From positions 2,294,001-2,358,000 of the forward strand of contig NZ_CP084712.1 in the NCBI RefSeq assembly GCF_023822045.1: a stretch of DNA of 64,000 nucleotides, in the 5' to 3' direction. Positions 36,364-44,768 of the stretch are shown one piece after another; positions within the stretch are counted from its first letter, which is position 1; each line of letters starts with the position of its first letter. The DNA is from Sphingopyxis sp. USTB-05. GTDB lineage: Bacteria; Pseudomonadota; Alphaproteobacteria; Sphingomonadales; Sphingomonadaceae. The translations under genes were made by a program, and so were the position numbers. Below the pieces are notes generated by a model. The model saw only the letters and a list, made by a program, of their open reading frames with translations, did not search any database and was not told the DNA's origin.

Positions 36364-36878
36364 ATGATTCGGGGTCGCACCCAATTGACGACGAAGCTCG
36401 ATGGAACCGCCTGACAGAGAAGCAGCGCGCGTGCCTTGACCTGCTCATCGAGCACAAGACCTCGAAAGAGATCGCGCGGCTTCTCGATATTTCGAAGCAC
36501 ACCGTCGATCAGCGGTTGAATCTGGCGCGCGACACACTTGGCGCGCAGGACCGGAACGAGTCCGCCTTCATCTACCGTCAGATGAAGGAGAAATACGACC
36601 GAGTGACATACGACGCGGTGGAGGTTCCGGCGACGCCGGCATTGGTGCGATCCGAGTTTCCGGACGGCGGCTCGCCCAACCTCATGGAACTGCACGACAG
36701 TTCGGCGTTGCAGGGCGGGTCATCGGGAATTCGCCCGCCGTTCAGAGGTCTTTTCAAGCGCGATCATAATTCGGCAAACCGGCTTTGGATCTATCTCGCC
36801 GGACTTGCCGCTGCGGTCTGGATTGTCCTGGGTGGTCTCGGCGTTGCCCAAGCGCTGAACCAGCTGATCCAGAACTGA
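36360..36878 (+). CDS. LuxR-type HTH regulator with C-terminal membrane anchor
   Basis: A 172-aa protein. The LuxR/FixJ helix-turn-helix comes first (about residues 14-62: LTEKQRACLDLLIEHKTSKE, IARLLDISKHTVDQRLNLAR), with no receiver domain before it. A polar linker of about 80 residues follows, then one membrane helix at the end (YLAGLAAAVWIVLGGLGVA). The DNA-binding domain would thus be tethered to the inner membrane. There is no clear ribosome site, and an inverted repeat covers the start codon. It is divergent from trbB, so it probably controls transfer genes. Confidence 0.85.
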   Translation: MNDSGSHPIDDEARWNRLTEKQRACLDLLIEHKTSKEIARLLDISKHTVDQRLNLARDTLGAQDRNESAFIYRQMKEKYDRVTYDAVEVPATPALVRSEFPDGGSPNLMELHDSSALQGGSSGIRPPFRGLFKRDHNSANRLWIYLAGLAAAVWIVLGGLGVAQALNQLIQN

Positions 36879-36936
36879 CCTCTCTTCAAATCGGTCCAAT
36901 TGGCTGAGGCTCTGCGGCTTCGGCGAAGGAGAACCT

Positions 36937-37266
36937 ATGTCTGAGAATATTGCCGCAATGGCGGCCCGGCTGCATCGCGACGTCCCAAATGCCGAGGGAA
37001 GTATCGACGACGCGCTGATTGCCGTGGCTTCGCTCACCACCAGCGTCGTTATGGCCCGGCGCGCGATCGGCGCACCGGCGAAAACGGGCCAAGGAACGAT
37101 CATACGCTTGGTCGAGGCGCAGATGTCGCTCGTCAAGGTCAGCGGCAGCATTCTTCGCGCGCACAATGAGCTGGCCGAGATCGGCAAGGAAACGGCCGGG
37201 TACGATCTGCGCGAATGCCCGTCTGTTGCCGGCACGAAGGTCGTTCCGCTTTCTTCGGCTTCGTGA
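36937..37266 (+). CDS. Conserved small hypothetical protein of the element
   Basis: A 109-aa mostly helical protein (AEGSIDDALIAVASLTTSVV, IIRLVEAQMSLVKVSGSILR) with no family I recognise. A strong ribosome site (AAGGAGAACCT) precedes the ATG at 36937. It lies 58 bp after the LuxR-type gene on the same strand and may be co-expressed with it. No signal peptide or membrane helix; cytoplasmic. Function unknown. Confidence 0.75.
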   Translation: MSENIAAMAARLHRDVPNAEGSIDDALIAVASLTTSVVMARRAIGAPAKTGQGTIIRLVEAQMSLVKVSGSILRAHNELAEIGKETAGYDLRECPSVAGTKVVPLSSAS

Positions 37267-37307
37267 AGCGAATTGACCGAGAGCGATCAGCATGAAAAGT
37301 CACGAGA

Positions 37308-37796
37308 ATGCGCATAGCCATTTTCGCCACGATATTGCTGATCGCTCTCCTCTATGCGGCGTGGAAGGGTGGCGGACCCGAGCGGGCGATGGTCGGAATA
37401 GCCGTTACCATCGTGGTCTGGGATCGCTTGTTGGTCGCTTCTGGGATGGTCTCCTATCATGTGCTCGATATTGGTTATCTCGCGCACGACGCATTTGGAG
37501 CCCTAGCGACGCTTGCCCTGGCGATGGTCGCGTACCGCTTCTGGACCATTCCCGCGGCGATCCTTCATGCTTTGCCCCTGCTCGCCCACCTGAGCCGAGC
37601 CGTGGACCTCTCCATCAGTCCTGTCGTGTATCTGACGATGCAGGTGGCATCGTCCTGGCTGGTCCCACCCCTGCTAATCCTTGCAACCTGGCATCACCAG
37701 CGTCGCCTGAAGCAGTGCGGCAGCGATCCGTCCTGGCACATCTCGTGGAAATCGCGGTCCCCGGACGCGGCGCAGCGCTCGCCAACGCTCTCCTAG
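37308..37796 (+). CDS. Putative small integral membrane protein
   Basis: A 162-aa frame with about four hydrophobic stretches (IAIFATILLIALLYAAW, MVGIAVTIVVWDRLLVASGM, FGALATLALAMVAYRFW, VVYLTMQVASSWLVPPLLIL). The hydrophobicity supports a real membrane protein, but I recognise no family. Only a weak GAGA precedes the ATG. Its last ~80 bp overlap the RadC-family gene in another frame, so either this gene's end or the RadC start may be set wrongly. Confidence 0.55.
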   Translation: MRIAIFATILLIALLYAAWKGGGPERAMVGIAVTIVVWDRLLVASGMVSYHVLDIGYLAHDAFGALATLALAMVAYRFWTIPAAILHALPLLAHLSRAVDLSISPVVYLTMQVASSWLVPPLLILATWHHQRRLKQCGSDPSWHISWKSRSPDAAQRSPTLS

Positions 37797-38716
37797 ACGA
37801 ATTCCAGTCGCTAGGCCGCCTGTGGGCGCAAGAGCCCGAGGCCATAGCAAGGATCGTCGGCAGCAATTCTGCCGTGGCATCCCTTATCCTTCAAGCCCGC
37901 GACACCGCAATCGCGGCGGCGAGTTCCGACATCCGCGGGATTCGCATCGATCCGTTCGCGGCCGAGGTCAGGCAATATCTGATCTTGTCGATGGGCAGCC
38001 TTGCCGACGAGCGCTTCCGCATCCTGTTCCTGGATTCTTCGCACCGCCTGATCACCGACGAAGAGATGCAGCGCGGGACGATTTCCCAGATCAGCCTCTA
38101 CCCGAGAACCATCTTTCGGCGTGCCCTCGAGGTGAACTCTGCCGCCATCATTCTCGTCCACAATCACCCGAGCGGCGATCCCAGCCCAAGCGCGGAAGAT
38201 ATCGAGGTGACGAGGCGCCTCGACCAGATAGGCCGCTCGCTCGGGGTCGAGGTGCTCGACCATATCATCGTGACCGCTGCTTACGCACATCACCTCATCA
38301 ATCGCGGTCCGACCGCCAATCGGGAGGCGGCGGCGCCATATACGCTTCGAAGCCCTGACAGCCAGCAGACCTCGGACGGCGAGGACCTGGCGCTCGCCAA
38401 TGCGCGCGCAATGATGCGGAGACGGCTGCTCCGCCAACAACTGCTCGGTGCGCCCGAACTCTTCGGCGATCCCGCGTGGGAGATGTTGGTCGACCTCTTC
38501 ATCCACGAATGCGAACGCAAGCCCATCTCGGTGACATCGCTATGCGTTTCCCCGAGCATCCCGATGAGCAGCGCCATTCGGCTCTGCCAGAAGCTCTGCG
38601 ACGCCAACCTCATCCGGCGCAAACCAGATCTCTACGATGGTCGCCGCGTCTTCATCGAACTCACGCCTGAGGTGTCCCACCGCCTTCGCGCCTATTTCCT
38701 CGCCGGATCAGATTGA
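37715..38716 (+). CDS. RadC-family JAB/MPN protein with C-terminal winged-helix domain
   Basis: About 333 aa if it starts at the GTG at 37715; the true start is uncertain, and the frame stays open back to 37292. An N-terminal helix-hairpin-helix-like part is followed by the MPN/JAB domain with RTIFRRALEVNSAAIILVHN and the metal motif HNHPSGDPSPSAED. A ~100-residue C-terminal part (PISVTSLCVSPSIPMSSAIR, LIRRKPDLYDGRRVFIELT) looks like a MarR-type winged helix, absent from ordinary RadC. RadC-like proteins are common on mobile elements with unclear roles. It ends convergently, overlapping the ribbon-helix-helix gene by 25 bp. Confidence 0.8.
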   Translation: MRQRSVLAHLVEIAVPGRGAALANALLDEFQSLGRLWAQEPEAIARIVGSNSAVASLILQARDTAIAAASSDIRGIRIDPFAAEVRQYLILSMGSLADERFRILFLDSSHRLITDEEMQRGTISQISLYPRTIFRRALEVNSAAIILVHNHPSGDPSPSAEDIEVTRRLDQIGRSLGVEVLDHIIVTAAYAHHLINRGPTANREAAAPYTLRSPDSQQTSDGEDLALANARAMMRRRLLRQQLLGAPELFGDPAWEMLVDLFIHECERKPISVTSLCVSPSIPMSSAIRLCQKLCDANLIRRKPDLYDGRRVFIELTPEVSHRLRAYFLAGSD

Positions 38717-39123
38717 TCTTCGTTGCGGCTCAGTTCGGCCGCGAACTTCGCGCCGCCATCCATCCGCTTTGCGAGTGCATCGACAAATCCCTCCCACCGC
38801 CGCTTGCCGGTCGCCTGCGCCGCAGCGAGAGCGTTGGCAGGAAGCGGTGTCGTGCTGGTCAGCCAGTGCCGCACGAAGACCGCCAGCGTCTCGTTGGTAA
38901 GGTCGGTATGCCATGCGAGCCGTTCGAGGAGGCGAACCAAGCGGTCGAGGCGCCGGATCAGGAGAGCTTCGGCCCGATCCTGATCTTGGGGCAGCAACAA
39001 GGCGCTGAGCGCCGCCTCGACGACCTCAGTCTTGGTAGTGCCGCGTTGCCGGGCCCGATCTTCCAAACGTCGCACGAGGCCAGCGTCGAGGCGAAACGTC
39101 TGTTTGATATGGGCGCGACTCAC
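38692..39123 (-). CDS. Ribbon-helix-helix (CopG-type) accessory transfer protein
   Basis: A 143-aa protein. The N-terminus IKQTFRLDAGLVRRLEDRAR followed by GTTKTEVVEAAL is a CopG/Arc ribbon-helix-helix. The rest is helical (LIRRLDRLVRLLERLAWHTD). It sits directly behind the coupling protein gene, overlapping by 4 bp. That suggests a role at oriT or in regulating transfer, as for TraJ/MobC-like accessory proteins. Its stop lies inside the convergent RadC gene's end. Confidence 0.8.
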   Translation of the reverse strand: MSRAHIKQTFRLDAGLVRRLEDRARQRGTTKTEVVEAALSALLLPQDQDRAEALLIRRLDRLVRLLERLAWHTDLTNETLAVFVRHWLTSTTPLPANALAAAQATGKRRWEGFVDALAKRMDGGAKFAAELSRNEDQSDPARK

Positions 39124-41114
39124 AGGTCGATCCCGTCGCCGGGATCGAGCGAGGCATTTCGCGCTGCGCGCGACAGGCGGCGATCGGCAGCGGCGCGGGC
39201 GCGGGCTGCGTCGCCTTGTGCGTCGTCGTCGGCGTAGTCGAACTCGCCCTGCACCGGACGGCTTGGCGGCGCGACATCTTCATGTGCCGGAAGCTCGGGT
39301 TCCTGCCGGATCCCGCTATTCGCAGTGTCGCTCTCGCTTTCGTTTTGCTCCTTTGCATCAGGCGCGGGCAATGCGAGGCGAACGGGAGCAGGTGCAGCTT
39401 CCTCCCTCCGCGCCCAATCATTGGGCTTCATCGGTCCGGCCTTCCGATGTGGCGGCGCAACAATCCGCGCACGGAACCGGGCGTCGAGGAAATAGCGCGC
39501 CTTCCTCGCCCGGATCGGCGGAAGACCCGCGACCATCACGATCTCGTCGTCGGGCTGGAGCTGCATCACCTCGCCAGGCGTGAGCAAGGCACGGGCCGTC
39601 TCGGTACGCGATATCATCAGGTGACCGAGCCAAGGCGAGAGCCGGTGGCCCGCATAATTCTTCATCGCCCGCTGTTCGGTCGCGGTTCCGAGTGCGTCCG
39701 ATATGCGCTTGGCGGTTCGCTCGTCGTTCGTCGCGAAACTGACGCGGACATGGCAATTGTCGAGGATCGCGTTGTTCTGGCCATAGGCCTTCTCGATCTG
39801 GTTGAGCGACTGGGCGATCAGAAAGGCCTTGATCCCGTACCCCGCCATGAAGGCCAGCGCGCTTTCGAAGAAGTCGAGCCGTCCAAGCGCCGGGAATTCG
39901 TCGAGCATCAGCAACAGCCGGCGCGGCCGCGCCGCCGGATTGAGCTCCTCGGTGAGGCGCCGCCCGATCTGGTTGAGGATCAGGCGGATCAGCGGCTTGG
40001 TCCGGCTGATGTCTCCCGGCGGTACGACGAGATAGAGCGACACCGGGACATCGTCTTCCATAAGGTCGGCGATCCGCCATTCGGACGATCCGGTGACGGC
40101 GGCGATGACCGGATCGCGGTAGAGGCCGAGAAAGGACATGGCGGTCGAGAGCACGCCTGAACGCTCATTCTCGCTCTTGTTGAGGAGCTCCTGCGCTGCA
40201 GCCGCCACCACCGGGTGAGCCGATGCGCCGAGGTGCTTCGTCGTCTTCATGCGTCGCAGCGTCGTCTCGATCGGACGGCGCGGGTCCGACAGGAAAGCGG
40301 CAACTCCCGCGAGCGTCTTGTCCTCCTCGGCATAAAGGACATGGAGGATCGCGCCGACGAGAAGCGCGTGGCTCGTCTTCTCCCAATGATTGCGTTTCTC
40401 GAGGCTGCCCTCGGGGTCGACGAGCACGTCGGCGACATTCTGCACGTCGCGCACCTCCCATTCGCCCCGCCGCACCTCGAAGAGCGGATTATAGGCGGCC
40501 GACGCCTTGTTGGTCGGATCGAAGAGCAGCACGCGGCCGTGCTTCGCGCGGAAGCCCGCGGTGAGCTCCCAATTCTCTCCCTTGATGTCGTGGACGATGC
40601 AGCTGCCGGGCCAGGTCAGCAGCGTCGGGATGACGAGGCCGACGCCCTTCCCCGACCGCGTCGGAGCGAAGCAGAGGAGATGCTCGGCGCCATCATGCCG
40701 CAGATAGCGTTTCCCGAGCCGCCCGATGATCACCCCGTCCTCGCCGAGCATGCCGGCGGCGCGAACCTCGCGTTCGCTTGCCCAGCGCGCCGAGCCATAG
40801 GTCTCGGCGCGCCGCCGCTCGCGGGCGCGCCAGATCGACATGAAGATCGCGACGACGATCGACAGGAAGCCGCCGGACGCCGCGATCGCCGCGCCGCGAT
40901 AGAAGACCGGCGGCGCATAGGCATCGAAGGCGAACCACCACCAGAAGAAAGCGGGCGGCGGGTAAACGGGATAGCCCGAAATCCGGAACCAGGGATCGCC
41001 GAGCGCCGCCTGATAGCCAAGCTCCCATGCCGTCCACTGCGTCGCGGTCCACACCGCACCAAGGACGATCAGGAAGATGACGGTGATTTGTCCCCATAGG
41101 ATGCGGTCGTTCAT
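39120..41114 (-). CDS. traG: TraG/VirD4-type coupling protein
   Basis: A 664-aa inner-membrane ATPase linking the relaxosome to the channel. Two N-terminal membrane helices are visible (WGQITVIFLIVLGAVWTATQ; AAIAASGGFLSIVVAIFMSI). The nucleotide domain has Walker A APTRSGKGVGLVIPTLL, the HDIKGENWEL stretch, Walker B LLLMLDEFPALGRL and the AFLIAQSLNQIEKAYGQNNA motif. A hydrophilic acidic tail ends the protein. The start at 41114 has AGGAGAAGACCC upstream. It lies between the relaxase and the ribbon-helix-helix genes, the usual tra order. Confidence 0.95.
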   Translation of the reverse strand: MNDRILWGQITVIFLIVLGAVWTATQWTAWELGYQAALGDPWFRISGYPVYPPPAFFWWWFAFDAYAPPVFYRGAAIAASGGFLSIVVAIFMSIWRARERRRAETYGSARWASEREVRAAGMLGEDGVIIGRLGKRYLRHDGAEHLLCFAPTRSGKGVGLVIPTLLTWPGSCIVHDIKGENWELTAGFRAKHGRVLLFDPTNKASAAYNPLFEVRRGEWEVRDVQNVADVLVDPEGSLEKRNHWEKTSHALLVGAILHVLYAEEDKTLAGVAAFLSDPRRPIETTLRRMKTTKHLGASAHPVVAAAAQELLNKSENERSGVLSTAMSFLGLYRDPVIAAVTGSSEWRIADLMEDDVPVSLYLVVPPGDISRTKPLIRLILNQIGRRLTEELNPAARPRRLLLMLDEFPALGRLDFFESALAFMAGYGIKAFLIAQSLNQIEKAYGQNNAILDNCHVRVSFATNDERTAKRISDALGTATEQRAMKNYAGHRLSPWLGHLMISRTETARALLTPGEVMQLQPDDEIVMVAGLPPIRARKARYFLDARFRARIVAPPHRKAGPMKPNDWARREEAAPAPVRLALPAPDAKEQNESESDTANSGIRQEPELPAHEDVAPPSRPVQGEFDYADDDAQGDAARARAAADRRLSRAARNASLDPGDGIDL

Positions 41115-41132
41115 GGGTCTTCTCCTGTCCGG

Positions 41133-42875
41133 TCAGATGCCGATCCCGCGGCCGCGGCCGAGCGACCAGTCGATGCCGTGGGTCGCCGTCGCGGTTCCGC
41201 TGATATGCTTGCCGAGATGCGGCTCGAGCGCGGGTCGCCAGGGCACGAGCTGGAAACCCATCCCGTCGTCGATCATCGCGAAGCGCCCCGAGGCGAGCTG
41301 CACGCGCTCGCGATAGATGCCGCTCACATGCTCGCCCGGCGCCGACGGCCGATGCTCGAGCCCGGTTCGCGCCGCAATCGCGTCCACCGCCGCGTCCATC
41401 TCATTGCGGCGGAGTGTCTCGATCCGTTCCGTGGAGGATGGGCGCTCCATGCCGCGCGGCAACAATTCCTCGCGCTCGAGAAAGGCGGTGCGCGCCTTCA
41501 TCGCATCTCGGACCTCGCCGCCGAAGCCTTGGGAGCGCATCGACCGGTCGGGCCCGGCGAGCTGCCGGTCGAGCCATGTCGCGCCGCGCGCCTCGACCTG
41601 TTCGCCGAGCGGCAGATCCGAGCGAACCGTGAGCGAGATATGGCGGGCACTATCACGTCCGTCCCAGTGCCTCAGCTCGACAATCGCGCCGGGCTTTGCG
41701 TCACCGGTCCATTCAAGATCGGGAAAGCGGATATGGTGGGTTCGGCCATCGATCCCGTCGACGATCGCAAAGGCAGAACCCGCGAGTTCGTCGTCGAGGC
41801 CCCGCGCCACCAGACGGCCGATCACAGAACCGTCGCCCTGCTCGCCGATCGCCAGGGCCGAAGGATCGAATGCAATCCCGCGCGCGGCCATCTCGCGGTG
41901 CATGGTCTTGATGATGTCGCCGCGTTCCCCGATCGCGCGAAGTCTCTCCTCGGCCACCGGATCGACAAGATATTGGGCCGGTCCGACGCGCGAGGCGAGC
42001 CCCAGCGCCTCGAGCTTCGCGACGCGCCCCAGCAGATGCCGGTTGGCTCCCGCCTCGGGTCCCGCGACCGGGCGAAGGTCGACGATTGCATTCTCGCGCG
42101 ATCGCCGCGCAAGCTCGGCATCGAGGCTGGTCCAGCGCTCGGCCTCGACTTCGCGGCGTAGCGCGGCATCGACCTGAAGCTCGCTCCTGGGGCCAAGCTC
42201 CAGGGTCGCGATCTCGGACGCGCGGCCGCGCACACCCTCTGCCATATAGCCCCGGTCGACGACGAGATCAGTGCCATCGGCCGCGACCCCGCGCACCAGG
42301 ACATGGATGTGCGGATTGTCGGTATTCCAATGATCGACCGCGACCCAGTCGAGGCGCGTCTCGAGATCGACCTCGAGCTGGCTCATCAGGTCGCGCGTGT
42401 AGCCGCGCAGGTCGCCAAGTTCGGCCGCGTCCTCGGGACTGACGATGAAACGGAAGTGGTGACGATCGCCGCCGCAGCGCTCGGCGAAGAATCCGCGATC
42501 GGCCTCATCGCCGGCGGCGTCGAACATAGAGGCGTCGCGTCCGTCGCGGGTCACGCCGTCGCGTTCGAGATAGGCTATGTGACGTCCGAGCGGGGCGGCA
42601 CGAAACCCTGCGCCGCGATGCCGGACGATCCTCGCCATCACAGTTACACGGCGCATCGCGGGACCGCGCCGGATGACCGCTAGCGCCCTGCGGCCGCGCC
42701 CGTGGCGACCGGTCCCGCCGCGCGAAGGCCCCGCGCGCCGGAGCCGCGTGGCGCCGGAACGCGCGGCCGCGCGCCGCACCTCCGCCGCGAGCCGCTTGCC
42801 GCGACCGGCGGAACCCGCCCCCGCGTCTCTCCCCCTTCCCGGCCTGACCCGGAAGTCATGGTCGTCATCGCTCAT
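41133..42875 (-). CDS. MOBP-type relaxase (VirD2-like, DUF3363)
   Basis: About 580 aa from the ATG at 42875; an extension to 42983 lacks family similarity. After a basic, low-complexity N-terminus (about 60 residues), the relaxase fold follows. RIVRHRGAGFRAAPLGRHIA comes first, then FRFIVSPEDAAELGDLRGYT, and DHWNTDNPHIHVLVRG is the metal-binding HxDxxHxH-like motif III. The large C-terminal region matches DUF3363 (GRLVARGLDDELAGSAFAIV). It should nick at oriT and lead the strand into recipients. A candidate oriT lies just upstream. Confidence 0.92.
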   Translation of the reverse strand: MSDDDHDFRVRPGRGRDAGAGSAGRGKRLAAEVRRAAARSGATRLRRAGPSRGGTGRHGRGRRALAVIRRGPAMRRVTVMARIVRHRGAGFRAAPLGRHIAYLERDGVTRDGRDASMFDAAGDEADRGFFAERCGGDRHHFRFIVSPEDAAELGDLRGYTRDLMSQLEVDLETRLDWVAVDHWNTDNPHIHVLVRGVAADGTDLVVDRGYMAEGVRGRASEIATLELGPRSELQVDAALRREVEAERWTSLDAELARRSRENAIVDLRPVAGPEAGANRHLLGRVAKLEALGLASRVGPAQYLVDPVAEERLRAIGERGDIIKTMHREMAARGIAFDPSALAIGEQGDGSVIGRLVARGLDDELAGSAFAIVDGIDGRTHHIRFPDLEWTGDAKPGAIVELRHWDGRDSARHISLTVRSDLPLGEQVEARGATWLDRQLAGPDRSMRSQGFGGEVRDAMKARTAFLEREELLPRGMERPSSTERIETLRRNEMDAAVDAIAARTGLEHRPSAPGEHVSGIYRERVQLASGRFAMIDDGMGFQLVPWRPALEPHLGKHISGTATATHGIDWSLGRGRGIGI

Positions 42876-42929
42876 CGGCTGGATGCCAGACGGAAAGCCG
42901 TTGAAAGGAAAGGCGTAACCCGCCTGCGA

Positions 42930-43016
42930 TATGGCACGGCAGGCCGCGTGCCATACGCAAAAGCCGATACAAACCAACCACATACCGCCAGCAAGCTGGC
43001 CGGTCTTTTATCTTGC
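42930..43016. other. Candidate origin of transfer (oriT)
   Basis: In the gap upstream of the relaxase gene there are two inverted repeats. The first has 9-bp arms TATGGCACG/CGTGCCATA with an 8-bp spacer (42930-42955). The second is GCCAGCAAGCTGGC (42987-43000). Fifteen bases after the second comes TATCTTGCC (43009-43017), close to the IncP-family nic consensus (T)ATCCTGC. An inverted repeat followed by a nic-like core next to a MOBP relaxase gene is the expected oriT layout. The nick position is inference. Confidence 0.55.
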
Positions 43017-43098
43017 CATGCCCCCTTCCCCTTCCAGACAAGCCAGAACAGCCAAACCAACAGGTCCGGGCAAGCCATCGAAGCCGAGGCGCGACAGA

Positions 43099-43845
43099 TC
43101 ATTGGTCGCGGCCGGAAAGCGGAACGAAGAGCGTCGCAGGCGCACGACGTTCCGCACGTTCCACTGCATCGGCGCTGCGCGCGGATTGCAGCGGAGCTGC
43201 ACCGGGCAGCGCGGCCGCATCGTCGCCGGGGCGTTCGGCGAACAGCGAAGCGCTGCGCCAGGACGGTGCCGTCGGTGTCGGCGCGGGGGCGAGCGAAGCG
43301 ATGCCCGATGCGCCGATCGCCGGTGCAATCGCGGCAACATAGGCGGCAGTCTCTGCGGGAAGTCGGCGGCGACCCGCCGCATAGGCGTCGGCGCGGCCCG
43401 GTCCCGCATTATAGGCGGCGAGCATGAGCGATACGTCGCCATATCGGTCCCACATCATGCGCAGATAGGCAGCACCCGCATGGATGTTCGCTCGCGTGTC
43501 GAAGGGGTCTGATCCCAGCCCGAATCGTGCAGTCAGCATGGCCCAGGTTCCTGGCATGATCTGCATCAACCCCATCGCCCCCGCATGTGAGACGGCGCGC
43601 GATCGGCCCCGGCTTTCGACATGCATGACGCGCCATATCCATGCCTCGGGTATGGCGAACCGGTGCGAAGCCTCGCTGACATGGGCCGCATAAGGATGCA
43701 CGGCAGGCGCAGCGACAGGCTGCTCGCGCGCTGCCGCCGGAACGGCAGGCAGCGCCGCGAGCGCCAGCAAAGCGGCAGCGGCTAGGCGCATGGCGCGGAA
43801 GCGCGCCGAGCGCGCCGAGCGAGCCGAGCGAGCCGAAGACCGCAT
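43099..43845 (-). CDS. Lytic transglycosylase (SLT domain), conjugation-associated
   Basis: A 248-aa protein. The export signal lies at MRLAAAALLALAALPAVPAA, and a catalytic SLT domain follows: RVMHVESRGRSRAVSHAGAM with the Glu-Ser pair, GLMQIMPGTW, and MLAAYNAGPGRADAY. The tail is disordered. It would open peptidoglycan locally for the transfer channel (VirB1 role). I keep the ATG at 43845, which has AAGGG and sits 3 bp after the DUF736 gene stop. That start adds an odd SARSARSARSAR repeat before the signal; a start at 43791 would omit it. Confidence 0.88.
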   Translation of the reverse strand: MRSSARSARSARSARFRAMRLAAAALLALAALPAVPAAAREQPVAAPAVHPYAAHVSEASHRFAIPEAWIWRVMHVESRGRSRAVSHAGAMGLMQIMPGTWAMLTARFGLGSDPFDTRANIHAGAAYLRMMWDRYGDVSLMLAAYNAGPGRADAYAAGRRRLPAETAAYVAAIAPAIGASGIASLAPAPTPTAPSWRSASLFAERPGDDAAALPGAAPLQSARSADAVERAERRAPATLFVPLSGRDQ

Positions 43846-43848
43846 CGC

Positions 43849-44181
43849 TCAACCCTTCGCCTGCGGTGCCGGGCGCGACCAGAGCAGATGATATTCATCC
43901 TCGCTTCGCGTCGAGCGAATGAGGTTGGCGCGCAGCGGCGCCGGCAAGGCCGGGTCGTCGATCTGCAGCGCGATATACGAACCGGCGCGTTCGCCGCTGC
44001 GGTCCCAGCCGGCTCCGATCTCGACGCCATCGTCGGCCTCGACAAGCAGCACCCGCCAGCCCGGCGCGTTTTCCGCGTCGGACGGCGCCGCCGGAACGAT
44101 CGCGATCATTACATCGAGAAGGAGGGTCCGGATCGATCCTGCATAGCCATCGCCCGCAGTCTGAAAGCTTCCGATCATCAT
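43849..44181 (-). CDS. DUF736 family protein (copy 1)
   Basis: About 110 aa of the DUF736 type, shown by MMIGSFQTAGDGYAGSIRTL at the start, GAGWDRSGERAGSYIALQID in the middle, and SEDEYHLLWSRP at the end. DUF736 genes travel with conjugative elements of Alphaproteobacteria; their biochemistry is unknown. The ATG at 44181 overlaps the stop of the traF gene, and a second ATG at 44178 is possible. Unlike copies 2 and 3 it is embedded in an operon and has no hairpin leader. Confidence 0.85.
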   Translation of the reverse strand: MMIGSFQTAGDGYAGSIRTLLLDVMIAIVPAAPSDAENAPGWRVLLVEADDGVEIGAGWDRSGERAGSYIALQIDDPALPAPLRANLIRSTRSEDEYHLLWSRPAPQAKG

Positions 44182-44768
44182 GATGTCTGTTCCTCGTCCG
44201 GCAGGTTGGTGGAATGCCGCGCGCCGTTCCGGCGCCAGCGAAGCGGCGCGCCGGAGGCGTCGCGGGTGAGAATGGGATGCGCGGTGCCGATGACGGCGGA
44301 TGCCGGAAGCGGCCCGAAATATCGGCCGTCGAGGCTGTCGGGAGACAGACCTAGGACGAATAGCTCGCCACGCTCCAGTCGGCGGCAGCCGAGCCAGAGC
44401 GGCAGCGTTCGCCCCATGCGGTCGGCCGATCGCGTGCGCGCCGCAGGCGCGCCGTCGATCGTGACGAAGACGCCGCTGCGGCAGACGAGCGCGCCGTTCG
44501 TTGCTGCGACCCGTTTCAGGAGGGGCACGCCGCGCGGCAAATAGCCGCGCTCCGAAAGCCAGTCGGAGAACGGCGCGGGCGGCGCAATGGCGACAAGGTC
44601 GCCGCGCGCGGGCTTGGCGCCGACGTCGATGGCGTAGAGCCCGACCGGCACGCTCGCGCTGGCGTTCCAGATGAACCGCGGGTGCGGCGCGAGGATCGCG
44701 GCCGCGCCGAACAGCCCGCAAAAGAGCGCGCCGCAGGCAGCGGTCGTGCGGAGCCACCGCCGGTTCAT
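44178..44768 (-). CDS. traF: TraF-type S26 serine protease (conjugal signal peptidase)
   Basis: A 196-aa S26-family protease with an N-terminal membrane helix (TTAACGALFCGLFGAAAILA). The catalytic serine lies in NASASVPVGLYAID and the lysine in GVPLLKRVAA. FVLGLSPDSLDGRYFGPLPA closes the domain. TraF of IncP plasmids cyclises the TrbC pilin, so it probably acts on the product of trbC at 34832. The start overlaps the DUF2840 gene stop by 4 bp. Confidence 0.9.
   Translation of the reverse strand: MNRRWLRTTAACGALFCGLFGAAAILAPHPRFIWNASASVPVGLYAIDVGAKPARGDLVAIAPPAPFSDWLSERGYLPRGVPLLKRVAATNGALVCRSGVFVTIDGAPAARTRSADRMGRTLPLWLGCRRLERGELFVLGLSPDSLDGRYFGPLPASAVIGTAHPILTRDASGAPLRWRRNGARHSTNLPDEEQTS

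Noticed and set aside
37292..37714. N-terminal extension of the RadC-family frame to 37292
   Set aside because: The extension has no RadC similarity and lies over a frame with clear membrane-protein hydrophobicity; a start near 37715 fits better, though it is not certain.
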